From: a bacterium
GTDB lineage: Bacteria; Desulfobacterota; Binatia; HRBIN30; CADEER01
Direction: 5' to 3'
DNA: 55,298 bases
Assembly: GCA_030430165.1 (NCBI GenBank)
Contig: JAUIGL010000041.1
Coordinates: 1-55,298, forward strand
Part shown: one piece after another, positions 8,645 through 18,059 of the stretch
Position numbering within the stretch: position 1 is the first letter of the stretch
Layout of the letters: each line of letters starts with the position of its first letter
Position numbers and translations under genes: made by a program
The notes under the pieces: model-generated
The model's database searches: none
The model's input: the letters and a program-made list of their open reading frames with translations, nothing else
Told to the model about the DNA's origin: nothing

Positions 8645-11536
8645 TCAGCCGCGCCGACCGCCGCGGGCGACGCGCATCCTGCCCACGGGCCCAGCCTTGT
8701 CGCTCGAGCTCCCCGCAGTCAGCTCGGAGAGCTCCGCCGAGACCCGTTTCGCGTAGGCCCCGGCTCCTTGTTCCGTAGCAACGGTGAGAGCCGCCTCGAG
8801 ATCCGCTCTCACCTGGGCCGGAGCTTCGCCCGCGGCGCGCCGCAGCGAGGCGCGAACGCGCAACAGCTCGGAATGAGCCGTGCGCGCCAGCCCCGACTCG
8901 AGCGATGCAAGCCCCGCCTCGATCGCCGCGAATCCCTCGCCGAATCGCCGTTCCTGCAACGCCGCTTCCGCGAGACCGACACAAACGGCTCCGCGCTGGG
9001 GCGAGTCGTAGATCCCGAGCTCGTCGACGACACTCTGCAGGCTGTCGAAGGCTCCCGGCCGATCGTCTTGCAGCACCTGCAATCGTCGGAGGAAGTATCG
9101 AACCAATCCGCCCCAGTGCCGGTAGCCGTATTCGCGGGTGAGGACATCGGAACGAAGTGCGAGCGCTTCCAGGCGATCTCGATCCCGATCCCAGGCGGCG
9201 ATCTGCGCAGCGCCGTACAGCGCAAACGCTTCGTTCGCCCGGTCGGGCAGGTTGCGAGACCTCGACAGAGCCTGGTCCACCAGTCGTCGCGCATCCACCG
9301 CGTCTCCGATGGCACAACAGCGGATCGCCGACCAGACCGGGACGAAGACGTCGAATCGGCTGCCGACGTAGAGGTCCTGATCGATCTCGATACCCGCGTC
9401 GACGAACCGCTCGATCGAGGCGGCTTCCCGAAAGCGCCCTTCGACGATCGCCACCACGGCGGCCAGCGCGTCGCAGAGTACGCGACTGCCGGGCGAAGCC
9501 AGGCCCTCGGCCTGCCCTCTCAGATCCAGCAGGTGGTCTTTCGCTCGCGGATCGTTGGCGGCGAGGCATGACGCGACCAGAGCGAAGGTGAGACGGAAGC
9601 GGAATCGCTCGTGGCCGCGATCGCCGCACAGCGCGATGGCCCGTCGCAGCTGCTCGCGTAGCTCGTCGCTGGCGTAGCCTTCCATCGCGTTGATCGCGCT
9701 CACGCTGCGCAAGCGCATCGCCAGCTCGCGCGACCGGTCCCCCTGGTCGTCCGTGCGCTCGCCGAGCTGGCGCAGCGCGCGAGCGAGTAGATTCTTCGCG
9801 TCGGCCGGCGCCGAGCGCTGCTCGGCCACCAACGCTGCCTCGTCCAGGTATTCGAGCGCCCGAGCCCGGTCACGGCTCGCCTCGAAGTGCATCGCAAGCC
9901 TGGCGACGATCGTTTCGCGGCGCGCAGACCAACCGGCCTCGAGGCGTTCGCCGATCCGCTGATGCCAGCGTTGCAACCGCGCGGCGGACACTCGATCGAG
10001 CAGCGCCCGACGGTGGACCACGTGGACGAATCGCCAGCGCGACCCCCTCGTGTCGTCCGGCCACAGCTCTGCGCCGACGCGACGAACGAAGCGGCGCGAA
10101 CGCGCGAGTGCCTCGAGGCTGCGCTCGACCTCTTCCTCGTCGGTGCCGAGCGCGGCCGCGACTTCCTGGACGTAGAACTCCACTCCGGCGACGCTCGCCG
10201 CCTCGAGCACGCGCGCCTCGTCCGCCGCCAGCCTCCCGGTTTCGTGCTCGACGAGCATGATCAGACTCTTCGGCAAGGCTGCATCGACCGTGTCGAGCGA
10301 GCAGCTCAGGCTCACTCGATCGTCGGCCTGAAGCAACCAATCCCGCTCGACCAGGTGATCGACTGCAGTGGCCAGGAAGAGTGGGTTTCCCTCGGTATGA
10401 GCGTGCAGGAGCTTCGCCACACCGTCCGGCGGCGCGGTGCCGCCGAAGCGAGCACGCAGAAAGGAATCACAGTCGTCCGCCGACAGCGGTTCGAGGGGCA
10501 AATGCACGAGGCGCGGGTCACGGCTCAGCCGGGACCGAAGCTGGTCGAGGCGCCCGTCCTGCAGGATCGCTTCCGACGGACGATACGTCACGACGAGCAG
10601 CAAGCGACACGGGGCGGCGCCGCGAACGAGTACGTTCAGCAAGTCGACAGTCGCCTGGCTCGCCCAGTGGAGATCCTCCAGCACGAGCACCACGGGAACC
10701 TCGCGCGCCAGCACTTCGATCGCTCGCAAGAGCTTGAGCAGCATCTGCGTCGAAGACCCGCGTTCCTCGTGCCCGCCGGGCCCGCGCCCAAACCCGTGGA
10801 GCCCGAGCGACCGCTGAAGCCAGGGCGGCGCGTACTCGCGCAGCAGCCCGGTGGCAACACCGCGATGCGGTCCTCGGAGGAGACCGCGGATCGCCTCCAG
10901 GATCGAGAAGAACGGTTCCACGTCGCCGATCTCCGGCATCGCCTCGCCGCGGCCAACGGCAACATCGCTACCCAGAGATGCGACGAGAGCTGTCGCCAGC
11001 GTCGTCTTGCCCATCCCCGGCTCACCACTCACCAGAACCAGGCGTCGAGCGCCGCCGCAGGCAGTCGAGAACGCGTGGCGCAGACTGCGCAGCGCGTCGT
11101 CGCGTCCGACCACGAGTGGAGCGCTCGCTCCCCGCCGCGGCTGATCGAGCAGAGCCTCCTCGGCCGCACCGACGACGTCAACAGCACCGAGGAAGCGAAA
11201 CCCGCGCCGGTACACCGTGGCGATGAGCTTCGGGTTTCTCGCGTCGTCACCCAGGGCCTTGCGCAGCTCGCGAATCGACTGGCTGAGCGTCGCCTCGGTA
11301 ACCATCGCGTCGCCCCACACGGCGTCGAGCAGCTGCCGCTTCGTCACCAAGACTCCAGGGCGTACCGCTAGATGAAGCAGGACCTCCCACGTGCGAGGCC
11401 GGAGGGGGACTTCGACGCCGTCACGCCACAGCAGTTGAGCGGTTGGGTCGATACGCAGGCGACACGGCTCTTCCCCGCTGACCGGCAGGTCGCCAGGTCG
11501 CACCGGATTCCGGGGCCGCTTCCGGCTATCGCTCAT
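8645..11536 (-). CDS. Winged-helix / AAA ATPase / TPR transcriptional regulator
   Basis: A 963-residue product. Residues about 25-117 form an OmpR-type winged helix (PLRPRTWEVLLHLA...TLSQSIRELRKALGDD...TVYRRGFRFLG). Residues from about 140 form an AAA/STAND-like ATPase with Walker A GEPGMGKT at 171-178 and Walker B VVLVLEDLHWA. The rest, about 500 residues, is alpha-helical and TPR/MalT-like. There is no receiver domain. The ATG at 11536 was preferred to a TTG four codons upstream because GGGAAC precedes it. Such proteins sense a ligand or partner through the helical part and switch on ATP. The gene is followed by the giant surface protein gene, its likeliest target, and preceded by the DUF2855 gene. 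Confidence 0.85.
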   Translation of the reverse strand: MSDSRKRPRNPVRPGDLPVSGEEPCRLRIDPTAQLLWRDGVEVPLRPRTWEVLLHLAVRPGVLVTKRQLLDAVWGDAMVTEATLSQSIRELRKALGDDARNPKLIATVYRRGFRFLGAVDVVGAAEEALLDQPRRGASAPLVVGRDDALRSLRHAFSTACGGARRLVLVSGEPGMGKTTLATALVASLGSDVAVGRGEAMPEIGDVEPFFSILEAIRGLLRGPHRGVATGLLREYAPPWLQRSLGLHGFGRGPGGHEERGSSTQMLLKLLRAIEVLAREVPVVLVLEDLHWASQATVDLLNVLVRGAAPCRLLLVVTYRPSEAILQDGRLDQLRSRLSRDPRLVHLPLEPLSADDCDSFLRARFGGTAPPDGVAKLLHAHTEGNPLFLATAVDHLVERDWLLQADDRVSLSCSLDTVDAALPKSLIMLVEHETGRLAADEARVLEAASVAGVEFYVQEVAAALGTDEEEVERSLEALARSRRFVRRVGAELWPDDTRGSRWRFVHVVHRRALLDRVSAARLQRWHQRIGERLEAGWSARRETIVARLAMHFEASRDRARALEYLDEAALVAEQRSAPADAKNLLARALRQLGERTDDQGDRSRELAMRLRSVSAINAMEGYASDELREQLRRAIALCGDRGHERFRFRLTFALVASCLAANDPRAKDHLLDLRGQAEGLASPGSRVLCDALAAVVAIVEGRFREAASIERFVDAGIEIDQDLYVGSRFDVFVPVWSAIRCCAIGDAVDARRLVDQALSRSRNLPDRANEAFALYGAAQIAAWDRDRDRLEALALRSDVLTREYGYRHWGGLVRYFLRRLQVLQDDRPGAFDSLQSVVDELGIYDSPQRGAVCVGLAEAALQERRFGEGFAAIEAGLASLESGLARTAHSELLRVRASLRRAAGEAPAQVRADLEAALTVATEQGAGAYAKRVSAELSELTAGSSSDKAGPVGRMRVARGGRRG

Positions 11537-11587
11537 GAAAGTTCCCAATCATCCATCGGGAGCGCCGGAGATGCGCGGACCGGCGAT

Positions 11588-12682
11588 CTACGGCGCCTCC
11601 CACAAGGACAGCACGTGGCCGTGCTGCGGCTCGCAGCGACCTGCAACAGTGTCGTCGTAGGCGCGCGCCAGTGCCTCGGATCCGTATCCCCGCTGCACCT
11701 CGAGCCAGCCCTCGCTGAAACGGCGGAACCCGGACCAGGCTTCGCCGAGCTTGCGCTGCAGCTCGGCCGGCCCCCAGTCTTCGGATCGCTTGGCGATCTG
11801 CGCCGGGGCGAAGAAGAACTCGGGCTTCGGCCCCGGCAGGTCGCTGTCGTCGCCGGCCGACTGTTCCCAATGGGTGGCGCCGATCGCGCACGAGTGCTTC
11901 AGCGAATCCCCCAAATGCTCGTGCACGGCGCGCAGCACCCCTTTGTCGCCGGCCATGTCGACGTAGACGGTCGGCCGGGCGGCGTCGAGCTCGCGCACCT
12001 GGTCGTAGGTCGCGACCTCGTCGTAGCAACCGAGCCGGCGTACGAAGTCGGCGTTGCGCTGCGAGGTCAGTCCGATCGAGCGGGCTCGCCCGGAGGTCGA
12101 CACCTGATGGCCGAGCGCAATCGAGGTCTTGCTCGACGCGCTGGAGATCAGCACTGCGTCCTCCCCGAAGGCTCTGTCGGCGACAAAGTCGTCGGCGAGA
12201 AAGGACGTAAAGAACAACCCTCGCATCAGCATCAGGGCGTCCTCGTCCTGCGGCCGATATAGGTTGTCCGATTCGGTCGGCGTGTACTGGTTGTAGGCGG
12301 CGGCCAGACCGGCGCGGTGCGCCGCACCGTCGCTGATCCCGCCTGCGCCGACCGAGCTCGGCTCGATCTTCAGGTAGCGCGACATCGGGTAGAAGCCGAA
12401 GCAGCGCGTGCCGACCTTCACCTGTGGATGCTTCGACTCGACGACGTCGGCGAATCCCATTGCCGGGATTCGCCCCCAGCCGTCCGCGGCTGGGAAGAAG
12501 CGCCAGTAGCCGAGCAGATCACCGGCCAGCGCGTAGGAGATGTTGTTCGCCGTCAGCGCGAAGCGGTCGACGCGGAACAGCACCTCGCCATCGCCCAGCG
12601 GCGGAACAGGAGCCTCCACGAACCGATGCTGCTTCCAATCGCTTCGGTCGACCAGGAAGTCGAGACCGGCCTGGTCGCTCAT
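11588..12682 (-). CDS. DUF2855 family protein (MDR-like)
   Basis: A 364-residue protein. The N-terminal part is alcohol-dehydrogenase/quinone-reductase-like (GEVLFRVDRFALTANNISYALAGDLLGYWRFFPA...GRIPAMGFADVVES). A central stretch EDAVLISSASSKTSIALGHQV...IGLTSQRNADFVRRLGCYDEV looks like the nucleotide-binding part of the medium-chain dehydrogenase fold. This arrangement is typical of DUF2855 proteins, whose substrate is unknown to me. No catalytic zinc ligands are evident. It begins 19 bases after the stop of the sixth tandem paralog and ends about 50 bases before the regulator gene, so it may be co-transcribed with both. Confidence 0.8.
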   Translation of the reverse strand: MSDQAGLDFLVDRSDWKQHRFVEAPVPPLGDGEVLFRVDRFALTANNISYALAGDLLGYWRFFPAADGWGRIPAMGFADVVESKHPQVKVGTRCFGFYPMSRYLKIEPSSVGAGGISDGAAHRAGLAAAYNQYTPTESDNLYRPQDEDALMLMRGLFFTSFLADDFVADRAFGEDAVLISSASSKTSIALGHQVSTSGRARSIGLTSQRNADFVRRLGCYDEVATYDQVRELDAARPTVYVDMAGDKGVLRAVHEHLGDSLKHSCAIGATHWEQSAGDDSDLPGPKPEFFFAPAQIAKRSEDWGPAELQRKLGEAWSGFRRFSEGWLEVQRGYGSEALARAYDDTVAGRCEPQHGHVLSLWEAP

Positions 12683-12701
12683 CGCGGAGGCCGCTCGCCA
12701 C

Positions 12702-13997
12702 CTATGGCAGCGTGATGATGTCGGACTCGGCGCGATCGCCCTGCTGATAGATGTTCACGTCCGACTGGTCGGCGAAAGAGATCCCGAGGTATTGCCAACT
12801 CGGCACCGTCGAGAACACCTTCGTATTGGTCAGTCCGCCGCTGCGCACCGCACCCAATTCCCCAGTGAAACGAGCCTCGGTCAGGACACCGATCAATCCG
12901 TCACCGACGCCGCGCACGCGCGACTGCCCGGCCACGGTGCCGGCGACGCCGGCACTGAAGATCGACCGATCGGGATCGTTGGTGTCGATGTAGGAGAGGA
13001 TCCGCTCGAACTTGCAGTCGACGGTTCGGCTGGTCGAGAAGCGCTGCTCGAACTCGTTGTAGACGAGGAATTGAGCCACCGACGAGCCGGGGATCTGACG
13101 CAACAGGTCCTGCGTGCAGGGAACCATCGTCAGGCGACTGACCACCGAGCCTGGACGCACGACCAAACCCAACCGGCCGCTTGCCGTGGCGTCTGCGTCC
13201 TCGAATAGATCGGTGTTGGCAAGCAGAACCGGATCGATGACCCCGTCGAAAAGGTGATTGACGATCAGCTGCTCCGGGCAGCCTTCGTACTCGGCTTCGC
13301 CGCCGCCGAGAATCAGCTCGCGGTCGTCGTTGACGGCCCCTTCGATGGCACGAATCCCCACCGCGTTGTGTTTCGCCACGGAGGCAGCCTCGAGCGAGGC
13401 GATGCCGGACAGTCGCGTCGACTCACCCTTGACGACGTTGCGATCGCTCGGCGTGCCGTCCTCGTTGATGGTGATGCACTTGAGCACCCCGTTGTAGGGG
13501 AGCTCCGGCACCGGCGGGATGTTGGTTCCCGCATTGCTGCTACCGCCGATCCCGGTGCTTCCGATCGCTCCGGTGAGCGGGACCTCTTCGCGCCCCATTC
13601 CCTGGGAGGCAACCCAGCCGAGCGGTTGGCGCGGTGTCAGGCGAATCCGGAAGTCCGTCTCCAGCCAGCCGGGCTCGCATAACCCGCAACCGGTCTCGCC
13701 ATTGCAGCAGCCGGAAGGCGCAACGCACACCGAGCCGGTGTTGCTGCAGTGGTAGTTCGCGTTCTCGTGAAAGCAGTGGAGCAGGACCGGCTCGAGCGAC
13801 GTATTGGTCACCTGGAATACGGTCTCGGCGGCGATCGGAATCCCGACCCCATCGCTCTCCGGCGTGATCGCGATCACGTCAGGCCAGATCAGAATCGCCG
13901 ACGGCTGGTCGGACACCACATCCGCTCCAGCCGCGCCTCCCGAAATACACACGGCAAACGCGAAAGCCGCCCCAAACATCCCGAGAGCCCTAATCAT
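12702..13997 (-). CDS. Tandem secreted paralog 6 (WPDV type)
   Basis: A 431-residue product. The ATG at 13997 has AGGAGG seven bases upstream; the nearer ATG at 14003 is too close to it. A Sec signal peptide (MIRALGMFGAAFAFAVCISGGAAG) precedes the family opening DVVSDQPSAILIWPDV. Then come VFQVTNTSLEPVLLHCFHENANYHCSNT in sections, a Cys-rich insert CVAPSGCCNGETGCGLCEPGW, RLTPRQPLGWVAS, LKCITINEDGTPSDRNVVKGEST, VPCTQDLLRQIPGSSVAQFLVYNEFEQRFSTS and the closing GDRAESDIITLP. Closest in the array to paralogs 5 and 4. The family is unknown to me; a disulfide-rich beta-sandwich is a guess. Confidence 0.82.
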   Translation of the reverse strand: MIRALGMFGAAFAFAVCISGGAAGADVVSDQPSAILIWPDVIAITPESDGVGIPIAAETVFQVTNTSLEPVLLHCFHENANYHCSNTGSVCVAPSGCCNGETGCGLCEPGWLETDFRIRLTPRQPLGWVASQGMGREEVPLTGAIGSTGIGGSSNAGTNIPPVPELPYNGVLKCITINEDGTPSDRNVVKGESTRLSGIASLEAASVAKHNAVGIRAIEGAVNDDRELILGGGEAEYEGCPEQLIVNHLFDGVIDPVLLANTDLFEDADATASGRLGLVVRPGSVVSRLTMVPCTQDLLRQIPGSSVAQFLVYNEFEQRFSTSRTVDCKFERILSYIDTNDPDRSIFSAGVAGTVAGQSRVRGVGDGLIGVLTEARFTGELGAVRSGGLTNTKVFSTVPSWQYLGISFADQSDVNIYQQGDRAESDIITLP

Positions 13998-14097
13998 CAC
14001 CATCCCTCCTGTACCGCTTGCGTAGAGTACGCCGATTCGCCGCATTCTGCCCCGATATCGCCCAAAATCGCAATCGCCCGACGGCACCCAAAGAAAA

Positions 14098-14124
14098 GGG
14101 CGAGTGGCCGTCGGCCACTCGCCC
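14098..14124 (-). terminator. Intrinsic terminator between paralogs 5 and 6
   Basis: GGGCGAGTGGCC pairs perfectly with GGCCACTCGCCC around a three-base loop. On the minus strand it is followed by TTTTCTTT. It lies downstream of the 14188 stop, so it should reduce transcription into paralog 6. Confidence 0.8.
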
Positions 14125-14187
14125 TCGCTTCCTTGTTCGACGCGCCACCCCTTCAACCCGCTGGGTGGACGACGCGCCCCGGTTCGC

Positions 14188-15456
14188 TCAGGGAATCGTG
14201 ATGATATCCGACTCGGCCCGATCTCCCTGCTGGTGAATGTTGACGTCAGCCTGCTCACCGTTGGCTACACCAAGGTAGTGCCACGCTGGGACCCGCCGTG
14301 GAATCTTCGCCTGGCTGGTCAGTCCGCCGCTGATCACTCCATCCATGGTCTCGATATAGCGGACCTCCGTCAGGACACCGACCAAGCCGCTGCCGACCGC
14401 GCGGATCCTCGACTGCCCGACCACGGTGCCAGACACCCCGGCACTGAAAATCGAGCGTTCCGGATCCGTAGTGTCGATTAGGGAGAGGATCTTTTCGAAC
14501 TTGCACTCCACCGTGCGACTTGTCGAGAACCGCTGCTCGAACTCATTGTACACCAGGAATTGCGCCACCGCCGACCCGGGCACCTGCCGCAGGAGGTCTT
14601 GCGTGCACGGAACCATCGTCAACCGGCTCAGAACCGTCCCGGTCGAGGCGTCGAACGGAATACCGCTAGCGCGCGCCTCCGCCACAGCCGCGGCGCCGAT
14701 GATCGGATCAACGACGCCGTCGAACATGTGGTTCACGATCAGCTGCTCAGGACACCCTTCGTACTCAGCGCCCCCGCCCCCGAGGACGAGCTCGTTGTCG
14801 TCGTTCACCGCCCCTTCGATCGCGCGAATCCCAATCGCGTTGTGCTTGGCGACGGTTCCGAGCGAGTCGAACTGATGCACTGCAATTCGCGTCGACTCCC
14901 CCTTGACCACGTTGCGATCACTCGGCGAGCCGTCTTCGTTGACGGTGATGCACTTGAGGGTCCCATTGTACGGCTGCTCGGCTACCGGCGGGATATTCGT
15001 CCCCGCGTTGCTGGCACCCCCGATCCCGGTGCTCCCGATGCCGCCAGTCAGCGGCACCTCGTCTCGCCCCATCCCTTCCGAGGCAACCCAACCGAGCGGC
15101 TGCCGCGGCGTGAGGCGGATCCAGAAATCTGTCTCCAACCAGCCGGGATCGCAGGTTCCGCAGCCATCGCTGCCCTCGCAACACTGTTCGGCGAAAAGGC
15201 AGACCTCGCCGGTGTTGCTGCAATGATAGTTGGCGTTCTCGTGGAAGCAGTGCATGAGCACCGGCTCCAACGAAGTGTTGGTGATCTGGAAGACCGTGTC
15301 GACCGGCGCGGCGAACTCGCCAAGAGCCGAAATGACGTCCGGCCAGATCAAAATCGCCGCCGGTTGATCGGAGACGACATCGGCACTCGCCGTCCCCGTC
15401 AGGGCACTGAGCGCCGCCGCGACGACGCCGATTCGCAAGCTATTCATTCGCTTCAT
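14188..15456 (-). CDS. Tandem secreted paralog 5 (WPDV type)
   Basis: A 422-residue product with a start at 15456 backed by GGAGG five bases upstream and a signal peptide ending near GTASA. It opens with DVVSDQPAAILIWPDVI and shares long identical blocks with paralog 6, including LEPVLMHCFHENANYHCSNTGE, the NPYNGTLKCIT-like block and PCTQDLLRQVPGSAVAQFL. The Cys-rich insert (CLFAEQCCEGSDGCGTCDPGW) and a central stretch around residues 235-265 differ. It ends GDRAESDIITIP. The high similarity suggests a recent duplication. Function unknown. Confidence 0.82.
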   Translation of the reverse strand: MKRMNSLRIGVVAAALSALTGTASADVVSDQPAAILIWPDVISALGEFAAPVDTVFQITNTSLEPVLMHCFHENANYHCSNTGEVCLFAEQCCEGSDGCGTCDPGWLETDFWIRLTPRQPLGWVASEGMGRDEVPLTGGIGSTGIGGASNAGTNIPPVAEQPYNGTLKCITVNEDGSPSDRNVVKGESTRIAVHQFDSLGTVAKHNAIGIRAIEGAVNDDNELVLGGGGAEYEGCPEQLIVNHMFDGVVDPIIGAAAVAEARASGIPFDASTGTVLSRLTMVPCTQDLLRQVPGSAVAQFLVYNEFEQRFSTSRTVECKFEKILSLIDTTDPERSIFSAGVSGTVVGQSRIRAVGSGLVGVLTEVRYIETMDGVISGGLTSQAKIPRRVPAWHYLGVANGEQADVNIHQQGDRAESDIITIP

Positions 15457-15491
15457 GATACCTCCGTCCAGACCCGCTGCCCGAAACGAGA

Positions 15492-15524
15492 GAGGGCGGA
15501 ATGCGTTTCGCGCATTCCGCCCTC
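15492..15524 (-). terminator. Hairpin terminator between paralogs 4 and 5
   Basis: GAGGGCGGAATGCG pairs perfectly with CGCATTCCGCCCTC around a five-base loop. On the minus strand TCTCGTTTC follows, a weak U-rich tract. It is downstream of the 15558 stop. Confidence 0.65.
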
Positions 15525-15557
15525 CAACCTCCCGTGAGAACCAGTCTCAAATACTAC

Positions 15558-16667
15558 TTACGGAATCGTGATGATGTCCGACTCCGCGCGATCGCCTTGC
15601 AGGTGGATGTTGAACGAGGAGCGGAAGCCGCTCTCGGCCGTCTCCACGTCCGTCGTGATGATCTCGTTGGCGATACCAACCAGTCCACTACCGATCGGGT
15701 TCAGGCGCGACTGACCAACGATGGTTCCCGCGACGCCGGCGCTGAAGATCGAACGCTCGGGATCGATCGTGTCGATCTCGGAGATCCGCCAATCAGCCTT
15801 GCAGTCCGCGGTACGGCTGGTCGAGAAACGCTGCTCGAACTCATTGTACACCAGGAACTGGACCACCGCCGAGCCAGGAATCTGGCGCAGCAGATCCTGC
15901 GTGCAAGGGACAAGCACGATGTTGGTGAGGCTCTGTGCGCCTTCGACGATCGGATGCTCACCCAGATCGAACATGTGGTTGACGATCAGAAAGTTCGAGC
16001 AACCGTTGTACTCGGCCCCGCCGCCACCAAGGATGAGCTCGTTGTCGTCGTTGACCGCACCCTCGATCGCCTGGATGCCAATGGCGTTGTGCTTCGAGGT
16101 GTCGCCATCGCCGTAGACCTTGGTACTCTCGCCCTTGACCACGTTGCGGTCAGACGGAGTCCCATCGTCGTTGATCGCGATGCACTTCAGAGCGCCGGTG
16201 TAGGGCACTTCCGAAACCGGCGGAATGCGCGTCCCGGCGTTGCTCGATCCACCGATGCCGGTGTTGCCGAACGAGCCATCCAGCGGCAGGTCGCCGTTGG
16301 CGAGCCCTTCGCTACCGAGCCAACCAAGCGGCTGACGCGGGGTGATTCGAATGCGGAAGTCCGTTTCGAGCCAGCCCGGCTCACAGATTCCGCAGGTCCC
16401 GTTACAGCAGTCCGACGGCTCGGTGCAGACCGCGCCGGTGTTGCTGCAGTGAGAGTTCGCGTTCTCATAGAAGCAGTGAAGTAGGACCGGCTCCAGCGAG
16501 GTGTTGCTCACCTGGAGGATCGTGTCCACGACGCCTTCGTCGTACTTCACGTCAGGCCAGATCAGCAGCGCCGACGGCCTGTCCGAAACCACATCCGCCT
16601 GGGCAGTGACCGCAGCCATCGAGAGTGCCACCGCCAGCCCAAGGAACATCATCTTTACAGTTCTCAT
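15558..16667 (-). CDS. Tandem secreted paralog 4 (WPDV type)
   Basis: A 369-residue product, the shortest of the array. The ATG at 16667 follows AGAGGA and gives signal peptide MRTVKMMFLGLAVALSMAAV. The mature part starts DVVSDRPSALLIWPDVKYDEG. It keeps LEPVLLHCFYENANSHCSNT, the insert CTEPSDCCNGTCGICEPGW, LTPRQPLGWLGSEG, DRNVVKGES, KHNAIGIQAIEGAVNDDNELILGGGGAEYNGC and PCTQDLLRQIPGSAVVQFL. The segment before the closing GDRAESDIITIP is reduced to about 30 residues. It lies 46 bases downstream of paralog 3, with no room for its own promoter. Confidence 0.82.
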   Translation of the reverse strand: MRTVKMMFLGLAVALSMAAVTAQADVVSDRPSALLIWPDVKYDEGVVDTILQVSNTSLEPVLLHCFYENANSHCSNTGAVCTEPSDCCNGTCGICEPGWLETDFRIRITPRQPLGWLGSEGLANGDLPLDGSFGNTGIGGSSNAGTRIPPVSEVPYTGALKCIAINDDGTPSDRNVVKGESTKVYGDGDTSKHNAIGIQAIEGAVNDDNELILGGGGAEYNGCSNFLIVNHMFDLGEHPIVEGAQSLTNIVLVPCTQDLLRQIPGSAVVQFLVYNEFEQRFSTSRTADCKADWRISEIDTIDPERSIFSAGVAGTIVGQSRLNPIGSGLVGIANEIITTDVETAESGFRSSFNIHLQGDRAESDIITIP

Positions 16668-16713
16668 ACCCAAGATTCCTCTCCGCTCAAGCAATGTTCA
16701 GCTGACACTCTGG

Positions 16714-17904
16714 TTACTGGATCTGCTCGCCCGGAATCGTGATGAGGTCCTGGCCGCCGCGCGTGCCACGGTGATGCACGTTGAAGGCGGCCGTGGCCGT
16801 GCGGCCGGCCGTGGTCGTATGCGCTTCGGTGGCGACCATCATGAAGCCGGACTGCGAGCCGTTGGTGGGCCGCATCAGAGTCTGAGCGAACGTCGTGAAC
16901 AGCGCCCCACCATCGTCCCCGTTGACGAACAGATTGTCGATGTCCTCGAGGTAGGTGTCCTCCCAGCAGCGATACTGGAGGCTCGACGAGAAGACGTTCT
17001 CGAACTCGTCGTAGGTGAGGTTCTGGATCGCGTACAGCTCGGGGGCCTGGGTCTCGAAGTTCTGAGTGCAGGGCACGATGGTCACGCTGGTGCGGACCGA
17101 CGAGCCCTCGCCGAGGACCGGGTCTTCCGCCCCTTCGGCGAAGTGATTGAGAATCCAGTTTTCCGGACACCCGTTGTACTCCGCCCCTTCCGGGCAGTCT
17201 TCGTTCGGCTCACCACCGAGGCAAAGAGTGGCGTCACCGTTGTTGAACTCGTTGCCGATGATGCCGACGGCGTTGTACTTCGCCGAATCCCAATCCGGCG
17301 AGCAAGTGACCGAGCAGCTCTGCCCATCGACCGTGCAAGTCGAGGTAGCGGGATCACACACGTTTGCCGTGATGATCGTCGCCTCACCCTTCAGGTGATT
17401 ACCGCTGATCGGCGCGCCGACCTGGTCGGTCTCGATGCACTTGAGCTCGCCGACGAAGTCTTCGACCACCGGCGGAACCGCCCCTGGGTCGAAACCTGCG
17501 TTGGCGCAGTCGTACTTGTCTTCCGTGAAGTCACAGGCTCGCTCCGCAGTCGGAAGCGCGTCGTTGTCCTGCCGTCCGGTCGACACCACCCAATAGGTCG
17601 GCTGCTGCTTGGTCAGCCAGATGTCGAAGTCGATCTCAATCCACAGCGGCGGATTGTTGATCGGGTCCGGCGGCAGCTCCGGGAAGGTCGGCGCCGCGTT
17701 CACATAGAAGCAGTGCGCGTGCACCATCGTATTCGAGGTATTCGTGATCTGAATCAACGTATCCCTCGTCCCATTAGCAACCACCTTCGGGAAGACGAGT
17801 ACCGAAGCACTCCTCTCCGTCACAATGTCGGCAGAAGCCCCGCTGACCAGTACGCCCACGAGCGTCATCGCCATGAGCCCCACTCGCCCTCGATGCCTAC
17901 GCAT
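16714..17904 (-). CDS. Tandem secreted paralog 3 (FPKV type)
   Basis: A 396-residue product; AGGAGG lies three bases before the ATG at 17904. The signal peptide ends near SGASA, then IVTERSASVLVFPKVVANGTRDTL. This subtype has ITNTSNTMVHAHCFYVNAAP, LTKQQPTYWVVSTG, PISGNHLKGEATII, YNAVGIIGNEF, LCLGGEPNEDCPEGAEYNGCPENWILNHF and a closing HRGTRGGQDLITIPGEQIQ. An insert CDPATSTCTVDGQSCSVTC is unique to this member. A strong promoter lies upstream. Extracytoplasmic location is well supported; function unknown. Confidence 0.82.
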   Translation of the reverse strand: MRRHRGRVGLMAMTLVGVLVSGASADIVTERSASVLVFPKVVANGTRDTLIQITNTSNTMVHAHCFYVNAAPTFPELPPDPINNPPLWIEIDFDIWLTKQQPTYWVVSTGRQDNDALPTAERACDFTEDKYDCANAGFDPGAVPPVVEDFVGELKCIETDQVGAPISGNHLKGEATIITANVCDPATSTCTVDGQSCSVTCSPDWDSAKYNAVGIIGNEFNNGDATLCLGGEPNEDCPEGAEYNGCPENWILNHFAEGAEDPVLGEGSSVRTSVTIVPCTQNFETQAPELYAIQNLTYDEFENVFSSSLQYRCWEDTYLEDIDNLFVNGDDGGALFTTFAQTLMRPTNGSQSGFMMVATEAHTTTAGRTATAAFNVHHRGTRGGQDLITIPGEQIQ

Positions 17905-17990
17905 TTGCCTCCTCCTTTCGATACCTACCGCCAACATCCTGCTGCGCCGTGTCAAAGCCGTGGCGGAGTTCTCCCTACACAAGTGCCGGC

Positions 17991-18019
17991 CTTATATCGA
18001 CGACCCAGAAAGATGTCAA
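17991..18019 (-). promoter_or_regulatory. Sigma70-type promoter for paralog 3
   Basis: On the minus strand TTGACA (18019-18014), 17 bases, then TATAAG (17996-17991). It lies 87 bases upstream of the 17904 start, in the 155-base gap after paralog 2. Confidence 0.72.
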
Positions 18020-18059
18020 GTCAAAATGGGTGGTGATTTTGCCGGCGGTTATCCTCAAA

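Noticed and set aside
9887..11371. 494-residue plus-strand frame
   Set aside because: Shadow of the winged-helix/AAA regulator on the opposite strand; Arg/Ala/Gln-rich with no domain.
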